Positions 1 through 7,514 are shown, counted from the stretch's first letter. The stretch: DNA of 26,251 nucleotides from an uncultured Clostridia bacterium (GCA_938045615.1 CALIBC010000221.1:1-26251), one strand, 5' to 3'. Made by a program: numbers and translations. Notes: a model not told the origin generated them from the letters alone.

Positions 1-76
1 ACGATCAGGAGCGCTTCTACAACTTTCTTTTTGACAATTTTGGTCTCACATCATTGACTAATGCACAAGTCTTGGT

Positions 77-96
77 TGTTAATTTGCAAATTAACA
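77..96. promoter_or_regulatory. 20-bp perfect palindrome, possible operator
   Basis: The sequence TGTTAATTTGCAAATTAACA is a perfect inverted repeat with no mismatch. It lies about 40 bases upstream of the candidate promoter of the first gene. It has no T-tract, so it is not a normal terminator. Its GTTAA...TTAAC ends resemble two inverted repeats upstream of the subtilase gene (near 7138 and 7394). A binding site for a dimeric regulator is an inference only. Confidence 0.4.
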
Positions 97-132
97 CTTC
101 TTGATATCGACGCCGCTCCCCCGATAAACAAA

Positions 133-161
133 TTGTTCTTTGCCTAAAAGTATGTTAAAAT
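133..161 (+). promoter_or_regulatory. Candidate sigma-A promoter for the MltG-like gene
   Basis: A TTGTTC -35 box at 133-138 and a TAAAAT -10 box at 156-161 are separated by 17 bases. Transcription would begin near 168, giving a leader of about 36 bases that contains the AAAGGGG ribosome binding site before the ATG at 204. Read by eye only. Confidence 0.5.
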
Positions 162-203
162 GCCCGTAGAGATTAAATTGTACGCAGCAAAGGGGAAATT
201 TAA

Positions 204-668
204 ATGCGAAAAACAAGTTCTTTGAGGGATTTTTATTATAATTACAGCGACATACTGCTTGCGCTGGTGCTCATTGCGGTAACCACCGTTTTAGTCGTTT
301 GGCGGATCAACATCATAATGGATTATCCGAAGACAATAGACACCAAGGTCACAAGGACCGCAGATCCTAAGGTCACCACACCTGCGGAAACCCATAATGA
401 GACCAAGCCGGATACCGTGACCACAGGCGAAAAAAAGGCTACTTGGAAGAACGATCATCTCGCCGGCGACTTCACCATAGAATTGAGCGGGAATTCAGAG
501 AATGAACGGGTACAGTCGCTTATAAACGCAGGGCTTTTCACCAATAAAAAAGAATATATAAAGACCTGCAAGCTTGCGGCCGTTAAACATCAAAAAATCA
601 GAAAGGGATCTTTCACTTTTACAAAGGACATGACCAAAGAAAAGATCGTCAAACTTATTACGGAGTGA
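204..668 (+). CDS. Small membrane protein with MltG/YceG-like N-terminal domain
   Basis: A 154-residue protein of unproven function. Residues 1-15 are short and cytoplasmic, about 16-34 form one membrane helix, 40-85 are a Thr/Pro/Lys-rich linker, and 89-154 form a compact domain. That last domain (isoleucine-rich strand, an AGLF turn, a KGSFTFTKDMT stretch, then EKIVKLIT) follows the pattern of the LysM-like subdomain at the start of endolytic transglycosylase MltG. The catalytic transglycosylase part of MltG is absent, since the whole protein is less than half the usual length and stops right after this subdomain. It is probably anchored with the domain outside, where it could bind peptidoglycan or another wall polymer; that is inference. 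The start is supported by AAAGGGG about 7 bases before the ATG. The aldolase gene follows after a 147-base gap with its own -10 box, so cotranscription is uncertain. Confidence 0.75.
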   Translation: MRKTSSLRDFYYNYSDILLALVLIAVTTVLVVWRINIIMDYPKTIDTKVTRTADPKVTTPAETHNETKPDTVTTGEKKATWKNDHLAGDFTIELSGNSENERVQSLINAGLFTNKKEYIKTCKLAAVKHQKIRKGSFTFTKDMTKEKIVKLITE

Positions 669-719
669 TCCGGCTTCTCGAATCGGCGGACTTGCCAAAT
701 GCCGGATCGCAAATATGCG
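668..719. other. Intergenic hairpins between the MltG-like gene and fba
   Basis: ATCCGGC (668-674) pairs perfectly with GCCGGAT (701-707), and a smaller CGCA/TGCG hairpin follows at 708-719. The first arm overlaps the stop codon. Neither hairpin is followed by a T-tract, so intrinsic termination is doubtful. They may slow readthrough or protect the 3' end of the message. Confidence 0.3.
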
Positions 720-774
720 TAAATTCAGAACAAATAGAGCAGATATGAATCCGCAGATAAAGATATGGATATTA

Positions 775-780
775 TATAAT
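775..780 (+). promoter_or_regulatory. -10 box upstream of fba
   Basis: A perfect TATAAT lies 35 bases upstream of the aldolase start. No convincing -35 box is visible at 16-18 bases spacing (the sequence there is GC-mixed and unlike TTGACA), so the promoter may be activator dependent or the call may be chance. Confidence 0.4.
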
Positions 781-815
781 TTTATGTCGTAGAGGATAGT
801 TAAGGAGGAATAACT

Positions 816-1745
816 ATGGCATTGGTTACAACAACTGAAATGTTTAAGAAAGCATTGAACGCAGATTACGCAATAGGTGCTTTCAACGTGAACAACATGG
901 AGATCATACAGGGAATCGTCGATGCGGCCCGATCCGAAGACGCTCCTCTTATTCTTCAGGTTTCCGCAGGGGCAAGGAAGTACGCCAAACCGATCTACCT
1001 CACCAAACTGGTTGAGGCTGCGGTACTGGACACGGGGGTCGATGTTGCGCTTCACTTGGATCACGGCGCGGACTTCGATATCTGCAAAAGCTGTGTGGAC
1101 AGCGGTTTCACTTCCGTGATGTACGACGGTTCCATGCATCCTTTTGAGGAAAACATCAGAGTCACAAAACAGGTTGTTGAATACGCTCATGCCCACGGCG
1201 TTGTCGTGGAAGCAGAACTTGGAAAATTGGCGGGTGTGGAGGACGATATCCATGTTGATGAGGCTTCCGCAAAATTCACCGATCCCGATCAGGCTGCTGA
1301 GTTTGTTCACAAAACGGGCGTTGACTCTCTTGCCGTTGCCATAGGCACAAGCCACGGAGCTTATAAATTCAAAGGCACACCTTACCTCGACTTCGAACGC
1401 CTAAAAACAATACACAGGCTGATACCCGATACGCCTATAGTTCTTCACGGATCTTCGTCGGTTCCGCAGGAGTTTGTGGAGCTTTGCAACAAATACGGCG
1501 GGAATGTTCCCGGGGCAAAGGGAGTTCCGGAAGAGATGCTCACGGAAGCTGCAAAACACGGTGTTTGCAAGATCAACATAGATACCGATCTTCGTCTCGC
1601 CATGACCGCAGAAATCAGAAAAACGCTCACCGAGTCACCTGCGGAGTTCGATCCGAGAAAATATCTCGGAAACGGACGCGATGCGATACAGAAGATGGTG
1701 GCACACAAGATGCGCGATGTTCTGATGTGTTCCCACAAAAAATGA
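816..1745 (+). CDS. fba: Class II fructose-1,6-bisphosphate aldolase
   Basis: A cytoplasmic glycolytic and gluconeogenic enzyme that splits fructose 1,6-bisphosphate into glyceraldehyde 3-phosphate and dihydroxyacetone phosphate using a divalent metal, normally zinc. The 309-residue length fits the bacterial class IIB family. Visible family motifs are HLDHGAD with the catalytic Asp82 and metal ligand His83, the YDGSMHPFEENI stretch near 103-114, EAELGKLAG at 132-140, the metal ligands His180 (GTSHGAYK) and His211 (VLHGSSS), and KINIDTDLR at 252-260 that binds the phosphates. A strong AGGAGG lies 8 bases before the ATG, which fixes the start. A Rho-independent terminator lies about 110 bases downstream, so the gene appears to be monocistronic. 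Nothing in the sequence suggests inactivation. Confidence 0.97.
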   Translation: MALVTTTEMFKKALNADYAIGAFNVNNMEIIQGIVDAARSEDAPLILQVSAGARKYAKPIYLTKLVEAAVLDTGVDVALHLDHGADFDICKSCVDSGFTSVMYDGSMHPFEENIRVTKQVVEYAHAHGVVVEAELGKLAGVEDDIHVDEASAKFTDPDQAAEFVHKTGVDSLAVAIGTSHGAYKFKGTPYLDFERLKTIHRLIPDTPIVLHGSSSVPQEFVELCNKYGGNVPGAKGVPEEMLTEAAKHGVCKINIDTDLRLAMTAEIRKTLTESPAEFDPRKYLGNGRDAIQKMVAHKMRDVLMCSHKK

Positions 1746-1852
1746 TGCACGGCTGAAAGCGGCGCCCGCAATCGACAAAGCAGAGCAGTCAGCTCTATTA
1801 CATTCAGCTCAATCAAGGATAAAATGCAAATAGCAACATGTCAAAATACACC

Positions 1853-1890
1853 GACAAGCCCCGCATTGCAATTGCGGGGCTTGTCTTTTT
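1853..1890 (+). terminator. Rho-independent terminator of fba
   Basis: A perfect 13-base stem, GACAAGCCCCGCA at 1853-1865 with its complement ending at 1885, encloses a 7-base loop and is followed by TTTTT. This is a textbook intrinsic terminator. It also lies downstream of the minus-strand cohesin gene and may stop that transcript from the other side, although the T-run is weaker in that direction. Confidence 0.92.
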
Positions 1891-1905
1891 GTTTGTATAT
1901 ATCCC

Positions 1906-1952
1906 GGGTTGTGCATATTCAAGTTTATCCGTATTATGGGTTGTACATATTC
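1906..1952. repeat. Two-copy direct repeat, period 32
   Basis: GGGTTGTGCATATTC (1906-1920) recurs as GGGTTGTACATATTC (1938-1952) with one mismatch. It lies just downstream of the cohesin gene on the minus strand and next to a second duplicated block at 1957-2019. Confidence 0.6.
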
Positions 1953-1956
1953 CGGG

Positions 1957-2019
1957 ACATTGCGGTTTTTATCGCGCCTTTACGACATTGCCTTACATTT
2001 GCGGTTTTATCTCGCCTTT
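1957..2019. repeat. Two-copy direct repeat, period 38, containing the cohesin gene stop codon
   Basis: The 25-base blocks at 1957-1981 and 1995-2019 share ACATT-GCGGTTTT-ATC-CGCCTTT with only small differences. The second block contains the stop codon of the minus-strand cohesin gene (2007-2009), so the first is a partial copy of the gene end placed after the stop. It looks like a replication-slippage duplication. Confidence 0.6.
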
Positions 2020-3197
2020 GCGCTTTTCACTTTTGACCAGCCGCCGAAGTAGGTCAGGCCGCCGATCTTCTTTTCAATTCTCACGCGAACAAAGTATTTC
2101 TTCCCCTTTGAAAGCTTTTTGACTTTGGCGCCTTTCTTCTTGCCGCTGACTTTTACAAGGGTCGATTTCTCGAAAGATGAACTGTCACTGTATGCAACAT
2201 TGTACTTCTTTGCGCCTTTGATCTTTTTCCACGAAACTTTCAAGGCTCTCTTTGCCCTCTTGACTTTCTTGAGCTTGACGGATTTCATTATGTAGTTCTG
2301 CTGCTGTGAATAGTCCCCTGCGATTTCTTTTCCGCCGGCTCTGCTCAATGCCTGAACCTTGACCGAAATACGCGATTTAGCAGACATTCCGTCAATTGTC
2401 GTCGATGTTTCGTTCACAGTCTTGTACGCCCAATCTTTTGCGCCGCTCTTTTTGTATGCAACTTTGTACGCCGATGCGCCGTCTGCTTTCTTCCATGCAA
2501 CCTTGACGCTCTTACCCTTTATTGAAGCGCCGTCAAGCTGAACAGCTGCGGGCTTTGTTGCGCTCACCTTTGAGGAATCGGCTGCTTGACCGTTCTTTGC
2601 CGCATCCGCATTCTTCTTGGCTGCGTTATCCGGTTTTTTGGTATTGTCCGTCCCCGGGTTGGCAGGCTTGTCCGTCGGATTTGTCGGTTTATCGTCTGCT
2701 TTAACCACTCTCTTAAGTTCAACCGTAAAATCTTTCGCGGTTTTATCGGCTTGCGTCTTTTTCTCTGCGGTGACGGATACCAATTTTGTTTCCGTGAGTT
2801 CTATCTTCTGTGGGTCTTTTCCCTCATAGCTGCACGTAACAGTGGCGATCTTATGCTCTCCCGCCTTGAATTTGTTTTCTCCCGTGAAAAATCCGAAGTA
2901 GTGGGTGCCCTTTTTTTCTGCGGACACGGTTTCGGTTTCCGCAAATTCACCGGCATACTTGATGTTCCCAAACTTCACTTCCCCGGAGCTTGGCTTGAAG
3001 CCGAATTCCGCTCCGGCAAAGTCCTTGTCGGCTGTAACGATAACATCAAAACTAACTTCCTTGTCTTTTCCCCCAAGCTCGATAACATCCTTTGAAGCCT
3101 TGATAGAAGAAGCGTTAACGGCTATTGCAACCGCTATCATCGCCACAATCAGTGCTGCGGCAATGCTCGTCATTTTTTTGAATTCTATTTTTCTCAT
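2007..3197 (-). CDS. Secreted cohesin-domain protein with two Fn3 domains
   Basis: A 396-residue exported protein. Residues 1-30 form a signal peptide (basic start, then a long Ala/Ile/Val core ending VNASS). About 32-145 form a cohesin-like beta-sandwich: alternating strands with the VSFDVIVTADKDFAGAEFGF and HKIATVTCSYEG features typical of cohesins. About 150-215 are a Pro/Asn/Lys/Ala linker. Two Fn3 domains follow at about 220-297 and 305-393; the second is very basic. There is no LPXTG motif, S-layer homology domain or C-terminal membrane helix, so retention on the wall may rest on charge or on the Fn3 domains. Cohesins bind dockerins, and the two upstream operon genes and the divergent protease all end in dockerin repeats, so this is the likely scaffold. 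The ATG has no nearby Shine-Dalgarno sequence; AAGGAGG lies 34 bases upstream, beyond a GCAA-loop hairpin. Low-identity cohesins are hard to call by eye. Confidence 0.8.
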   Translation of the reverse strand: MRKIEFKKMTSIAAALIVAMIAVAIAVNASSIKASKDVIELGGKDKEVSFDVIVTADKDFAGAEFGFKPSSGEVKFGNIKYAGEFAETETVSAEKKGTHYFGFFTGENKFKAGEHKIATVTCSYEGKDPQKIELTETKLVSVTAEKKTQADKTAKDFTVELKRVVKADDKPTNPTDKPANPGTDNTKKPDNAAKKNADAAKNGQAADSSKVSATKPAAVQLDGASIKGKSVKVAWKKADGASAYKVAYKKSGAKDWAYKTVNETSTTIDGMSAKSRISVKVQALSRAGGKEIAGDYSQQQNYIMKSVKLKKVKRAKRALKVSWKKIKGAKKYNVAYSDSSSFEKSTLVKVSGKKKGAKVKKLSKGKKYFVRVRIEKKIGGLTYFGGWSKVKSAKAR

Positions 3198-3210
3198 AGC
3201 TGTAAATGGT

Positions 3211-3238
3211 GGCAGGCTTGCGCCTTACCGTCCTCCTT
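3211..3238 (-). promoter_or_regulatory. Distant ribosome binding site and hairpin before the cohesin gene
   Basis: On the minus strand a strong AAGGAGG (3232-3238) lies 34 bases before the ATG. Between them GG-AGGC-GCAA-GCCT-CC (3211-3229) can fold into a short stem with a GNRA tetraloop. Folding would shorten the effective spacing to about 15 bases. The nearest upstream in-frame codon of note is a stop, and no other ATG, GTG or TTG lies in between, so this site probably serves the cohesin gene. Confidence 0.45.
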
Positions 3239-3256
3239 ATGTTTACTGTCTGTATG

Positions 3257-5713
3257 TTACATGTTGATTTTCACTTCGACAAGATCCTGCACGTCTATGA
3301 CTCCGTCCTCGTTGACGTCGCATCTCTTGGCACCGTCGTATTCGGAATCCCCGGCAGACAGGCGGTAATTTTTCCTGACCTCATCGATATCCGTTTTATC
3401 CACTTTGCCGTCCTCATTGATATCGTACTTGGATATAGGCTTGTATGCCACCTCTTCCTTGTCAATGCTCTCGATGGTTCCGAGTTTGGAAACTTTATCC
3501 TTGCCCCAACCGGTTATCTTAACGTCTTTGAGGGTCACTTTCTGTTCCTTGCCCGCAATTCTGACCGTGGCAACCTTTGTCTCCCCGTCGGCGGAAAACA
3601 GCTTACCGCCCTTATCATAGGCGATGACCGCCGTATGGGTTCCGTCGGTGTTTTTCACGGGATTCCCGACCAATTTGAAATTTTCTCCCGCTTCAATTTT
3701 CATGTCTGCTCCCTCGTGAGCGAAAGTCATCTCAACGATGGCGATGTTTGCGGCATCCTCAAGCGAAAAATCAAATACCGCATTGTTTTCCGCATCCAAT
3801 TTCTTTTGCACGCTTACGACCGCTTTTTTTGCCGTCACGGCGTCTTCTGCGGTTACGGTTATTTCACATTCAGCCACAAGCCCGTTGACAGTGGTTGCGA
3901 TGATCTTCGTCTTCCCCTCGCTTTTTGCCGTAACTACACCGTTTACTACCGAGGCAACGGATTCATTCGACGATTTCCATACAACGCTCTTGTCATTTGC
4001 GTTTTCCGGACCCACCGTGGAAGAAAGCACTACCATCTTCCCTACCTTAAGGCTCACTTTGGTTTTGTTCAGTTTGATAGACTGCGGATCCACAGGCACA
4101 TCCGGGACAACGCTGTCATCATTGTTTCCTATGACGGCAAAGTATCCGAGAGAGTTAACCGTAGTTTGAAGAGTTCTTGAAAGATTTTCCGCCTCCACCT
4201 TTTCCACTTTGTCTGCGCTGAATCTGTACAAAGCCGCATCTTTGCCGTCTATCCCGACAGGTATCCCTATCGCAAGCTCCATTGACTCCGGAGCCTTTGC
4301 GGTTTTGGGAAGAAGCGCAAGACTATATACCTTGAATTTCTTTTCTCCCGCCGCCGCCTTGAATGCGTCGAATTCTTTTCCGCTTTTCACTTCATTTACC
4401 TCAATGGACGTGCCCATGTTGAAGTCTGCACCGAGTTTGACCTTCTTGCCCATATCAATCAGATGGAAGTCTCCGTCGTGAACGGTATCAAGGTCATTTC
4501 TGTTGTCTATTGTTTTGAACTTTATGCCCGTAAGCTTATTCATGGCCGCCGCATATTTTTCGCCGTCCGAGCCCTTAACAACATATACGAGCAGGTTCGG
4601 GGACGTGTTGCTGAAAATGTTCAGGTATCCAACATATGCATCCTGTGGATATCCTATCACCGCCGCCGGCAGATATGCGCGTTCAAGGTTTTTACAGCCT
4701 TTGAACGCATCAACTTCTATCTTCTTGACGCTTTCCGGAAGAACCAGATTGGTCAGGCTGAGGCAGTTTCTAAAAGCGTTCATTTCTATTGAGTTGACAC
4801 TGTCCATCTTCACCCTCTGCAGTGAGGTGCATCCGTCAAAAACCCCTTGTTCCAACTGCTTTGCCGTTGAGGGAAGCTCAACGTCGGTCAGATCCGTGCA
4901 GGCTTCAAAGGTTCCTGCGCCGATTTCCTTTACGGTTTCCGGTATCTTGACACTCGTCAGCCCGCTGCCCACAAATGTGTACCCGCTGAGGGTTTCGACG
5001 TTGGCAGGGATGTCTATCTGTTTCAGGTTCTTGCACTGCGCGAATGAACCCGCCCATAGGCGTTTTACCGTTTTGCCGGCAACTTGATCGGGAACCTTGT
5101 ATTTTCCCTCTTCTTTTCCCGCAGGATACGCCGTGAGCACTATCTCATTGTCATCATACTGAGGCTCGCCTTCTATGACGTTGGGTCCGAAGAGTACGCC
5201 GTCCTTTGTGTGATAATACTTGTTCTTAGGATCAACCTTGATTTCTTTCAGAGAACCGGAACCCTTGAAAACATTGCCGGTCACGTACTTTGCGCAAGCC
5301 GGTATTATCACTTGTGTAAGCTTGGGACAAGCTGCAAATGCTTCCAATCTAATGATCATTTCCGCTCCGTCCACAGGGTCGGAAAATATGACTTTTTTTA
5401 GTTCCCTGCATCCCTTGAACGCCTTATATCCTATGTTGCTGACGCTTCCGGGGATTGTTACCGACGTTACTTTCTTATCGTTTTGAAATGCCTCGCCGTC
5501 TATGGCTGTCACGGTGTTGGGAATAACTATATCCCCTCCCGGACCGTGATAGCTTTTCAAAACACCGTCCTTTATATGTGCTCCTATGAGTTCATCCTCA
5601 TCCGCAAAGGCTTTGCTTGTTCCCATTGACAAAAACACAAGCAGAGCCAAAGCCGCAAAGACGAAGATGACCGCAAGTTTTTTATCGAATTTACTCTTTA
5701 TGATATCTGACAT
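3257..5713 (-). CDS. Secreted LRR (BspA-type) protein with Big_2, cohesin-like and dockerin domains
   Basis: An 818-residue exported protein, second in the minus-strand operon. Residues 1-38 form the signal peptide (hydrophobic 13-30, then SKAFA). About 55-370 carry BspA-type leucine-rich repeats (LRR_5), seen as recurring AF..C..L..V.IP..V..I units. About 410-530 form a domain of unknown type, 543-622 a Big_2 bacterial Ig-like domain (SIKLNKTKVSLKVG ... SVVWKSSNESVASV), 630-745 a cohesin-like sandwich, and 760-818 a type I dockerin with two calcium loops, DINEDGKVDKTD (764-775) and DVNEDGVIDVQD (799-810). BspA repeats often act in adhesion to host proteins or other bacteria. Carrying both a possible cohesin and a dockerin would let it act as an adaptor. 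It starts 14 bases after the upstream stop, with GAGGTGATG as ribosome binding site. The cohesin-like call at 630-745 is less certain than the dockerin. Confidence 0.88.
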   Translation of the reverse strand: MSDIIKSKFDKKLAVIFVFAALALLVFLSMGTSKAFADEDELIGAHIKDGVLKSYHGPGGDIVIPNTVTAIDGEAFQNDKKVTSVTIPGSVSNIGYKAFKGCRELKKVIFSDPVDGAEMIIRLEAFAACPKLTQVIIPACAKYVTGNVFKGSGSLKEIKVDPKNKYYHTKDGVLFGPNVIEGEPQYDDNEIVLTAYPAGKEEGKYKVPDQVAGKTVKRLWAGSFAQCKNLKQIDIPANVETLSGYTFVGSGLTSVKIPETVKEIGAGTFEACTDLTDVELPSTAKQLEQGVFDGCTSLQRVKMDSVNSIEMNAFRNCLSLTNLVLPESVKKIEVDAFKGCKNLERAYLPAAVIGYPQDAYVGYLNIFSNTSPNLLVYVVKGSDGEKYAAAMNKLTGIKFKTIDNRNDLDTVHDGDFHLIDMGKKVKLGADFNMGTSIEVNEVKSGKEFDAFKAAAGEKKFKVYSLALLPKTAKAPESMELAIGIPVGIDGKDAALYRFSADKVEKVEAENLSRTLQTTVNSLGYFAVIGNNDDSVVPDVPVDPQSIKLNKTKVSLKVGKMVVLSSTVGPENANDKSVVWKSSNESVASVVNGVVTAKSEGKTKIIATTVNGLVAECEITVTAEDAVTAKKAVVSVQKKLDAENNAVFDFSLEDAANIAIVEMTFAHEGADMKIEAGENFKLVGNPVKNTDGTHTAVIAYDKGGKLFSADGETKVATVRIAGKEQKVTLKDVKITGWGKDKVSKLGTIESIDKEEVAYKPISKYDINEDGKVDKTDIDEVRKNYRLSAGDSEYDGAKRCDVNEDGVIDVQDLVEVKINM

Positions 5714-5727
5714 TTATCATCACCTCG

Positions 5728-6963
5728 TTACTTGTATATTTCGCTGTACAACGCCGCCATATCGGCAAAATCAACCTTACCGTCGCCGTTGAAATCCGCA
5801 GCTTTTGCTTTCTCCCAGTCCGAATCCGCAGCCTTGAGACCGCTGAACTTGTGTATCTCGGTAAGATCCAGAATATCGACCTTTCCATCGTCGTTCACAT
5901 CTTTGGTGTCCTTTGGAGTCGCAAGCTGAAGGCTCGTCTTTTCCGGAGTGAATATCCCGTCTTCTTTTTTTTCTTTCAGGGCGTTCAGCACCGTTTCATT
6001 CGCCACCGTTATAACGCTTCCGTCCGCAAGCCCTGCGAACGTTCTGTACATCTCGTCCACATTTTCCAACGTAGGCGAAAGCAACTTTATTTCCTTTATG
6101 TTTAAGCAGCCGTCAAAAGCCATCCTCTTGATCTTATTTATGGAAGCCGGAACCTTGACCTTCTCAAGCACATCGCAGTTTCTGAAAGCCGAAACGCCTA
6201 TTGCGGTCACCGAATTTCCCTTTACGTCAGCCGGCACATCAAAAGTTTTTGTAAGTTTCGACCGCGGAAACACCGTCAAAATCAAACCGTTTTCTGTTTT
6301 AGTATACAAAGCGCCGTTTTCGTCCACCACGAACTTGTCGTTTTCAGGCATGCTTACGCTTTTAAGTGAAGTGCAGCCCACGAAATAGTTAAGACCGTCG
6401 CTGTCGGCTTTCAATCTCGCAGGAAGCTTCACATTTTCAAGTGAAGTGCAGCCCATGAACACGTTGTTCTTGAGGCTGAGCGGCACGCTTCCGTCCGCAA
6501 TCTCAAGGTTCTTGAGCGCAGTGCAATTTTCAAAGGCGCTCGCGGACACAGCCCCCACAGTCGAGGAAATCTTTACCGTTTCCAATGCTTTGCAGTCCTT
6601 GAATGCGCTCACATCTATATCTTTGTAGCCTTCCGTTACCTCAACCGACTTCATCTTTTCCTTTTGAGCCGGTTTCAAAAAATTCCCGCTCACAATCGTC
6701 ACAGGGTACTCTTTCTTGGTGCCCCCCACGGTTTCCTCAACCTTTGCGGGCAGCTTCAAATCAGTCTTGTCGCCCTCATAACCCACAAGTCGCACTTCGT
6801 ATCCCGATCCGTACGAATATTTTCTCTCGATAACAAACCCGTCGGGATCCTTGATTTGAGCCGCATGAGCCGACGCGGAGAAAACGCAGAAGAATACTGC
6901 CGACAACAAAGCTGTAATAAGCAGATTCCTCTTATCCTCCACGATTCTAAAAGTATTTTTCAT
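5728..6963 (-). CDS. Secreted LRR (BspA-type) protein with C-terminal dockerin
   Basis: A 411-residue exported protein, first gene of the operon that continues to 2007. Residues 1-35 form the signal peptide (hydrophobic 13-30, then ASAHAA). About 85-330 hold BspA-type LRR_5 repeats with the same AF..C..L..V.... rhythm as the next gene, interrupted at 205-240 by a DENGALYTKTENG hairpin typical of this family. Residues 350-411 form a type I dockerin with loops DVNDDGKVDILD (355-366) and DFNGDGKVDFAD (390-401), each with the Asp/Asn ligands at positions 1, 3, 5 and 12. The LRR part could bind a surface ligand while the dockerin docks on a cohesin. The ATG follows AAAGGAC at about 10 bases. The 515-base region upstream is shared with the divergent protease gene. 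Confidence 0.9.
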   Translation of the reverse strand: MKNTFRIVEDKRNLLITALLSAVFFCVFSASAHAAQIKDPDGFVIERKYSYGSGYEVRLVGYEGDKTDLKLPAKVEETVGGTKKEYPVTIVSGNFLKPAQKEKMKSVEVTEGYKDIDVSAFKDCKALETVKISSTVGAVSASAFENCTALKNLEIADGSVPLSLKNNVFMGCTSLENVKLPARLKADSDGLNYFVGCTSLKSVSMPENDKFVVDENGALYTKTENGLILTVFPRSKLTKTFDVPADVKGNSVTAIGVSAFRNCDVLEKVKVPASINKIKRMAFDGCLNIKEIKLLSPTLENVDEMYRTFAGLADGSVITVANETVLNALKEKKEDGIFTPEKTSLQLATPKDTKDVNDDGKVDILDLTEIHKFSGLKAADSDWEKAKAADFNGDGKVDFADMAALYSEIYK

Positions 6964-7393
6964 TTTCTCAATGTCCTTTCTTTACTTCCCGGTGAACCTC
7001 GACCACTTCAAGTTTACTTATTTATCGCCATTGTCGCCTTTCGTCGTTATCGGTGTTTTGCCCGCTTTTCGCTTCTTGCTTTTCCGTGTGGCCGCACACC
7101 GTGCAGAGAAGTCGCACAGCGTGCAGAGCTACATTTCGGGTTAATTTTTCCTAACCCACAGCATTTTAAAAAAGCACTTTTGGCGGTAAGCCGCATGCTC
7201 TCATGAATAAAGTATATCCCTTACCTTGGACGGGTGAATGCTCTTGAGTGAATAAAACACAACTCAAACAACGTTTCTTACTCATAGTTTTCGCGACACT
7301 ATGAAACTTCGTTCGGTCGTTGCATATAAGGCAAGCCCCAGTATAGCAAAACGCATTTCGGACGTCAATACTTTTGGGCTCAAAAAAAAATAA

Positions 7394-7413
7394 AAGTTAA
7401 CAAAAATTAACTT
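7394..7413. promoter_or_regulatory. Inverted repeat overlapping the protease promoter
   Basis: AAGTTAA (7394-7400) and TTAACTT (7407-7413) form a perfect 7-base inverted repeat with a 6-base spacer. Its right arm overlaps the -35 box at 7412, the usual place for a repressor site or a site just upstream of RNA polymerase. It shares GTTAA...TTAAC with the palindrome at 77-96. Confidence 0.45.
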
Positions 7414-7440
7414 GCTTTTTATTCTTACAAATACTATACT
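7412..7440 (+). promoter_or_regulatory. Promoter of the subtilisin-family protease gene
   Basis: TTGCTT at 7412-7417 and TATACT at 7435-7440 are separated by exactly 17 bases, in an AT-rich stretch. Transcription would start near 7447, giving a leader of about 70 bases before the ATG at 7515. Confidence 0.6.
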
Positions 7441-7514
7441 TTCGGTGGTGACCTCAACATATAAGGCACGAAACATTCATGTGTTTCATAAAATTGAATC
7501 AAGAGGTCAAACGA

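Larger units (their letters stand above)
6964..7514. other. Divergent control region between the LRR operon and the protease gene
   Basis: About 550 bases without a convincing gene. It holds two 16-base near-identical copies of CGCACA-CGTGCAGAG at 7093 and 7113 (period 20). Inverted repeats are GGGTTA/TAACCC at 7138-7157, CATAGT/ACTATG at 7283-7303 and AAGTTAA/TTAACTT at 7394-7413. A good plus-strand promoter lies at 7412-7440. I saw no clear promoter for the minus-strand operon; a TATACT on the minus strand near 7210 has no good -35 box. The many dyads suggest regulated expression. Confidence 0.5.

Noticed and set aside
31..59. TTGACA at 31-36 as a promoter -35 box
   Set aside because: No acceptable -10 box is found 16-18 bases downstream; the promoter at 133-161 is a better fit for the first gene.
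495..1355. Long minus-strand open frame opposite the aldolase gene
   Set aside because: It lies antisense to fba and the MltG-like gene, both of which have clear motifs and ribosome binding sites. The translation shows no family features.
3206..4180. 324-codon plus-strand frame
   Set aside because: It is the shadow of the Big_2/cohesin/dockerin coding region on the other strand; its translation is rich in His, Phe and Cys and shows no domain.
7479..7514. ATG at 7479 as start of the protease
   Set aside because: It lacks a ribosome binding site, while the ATG at 7515 has AGAGGT at good spacing and starts directly with a normal signal peptide.
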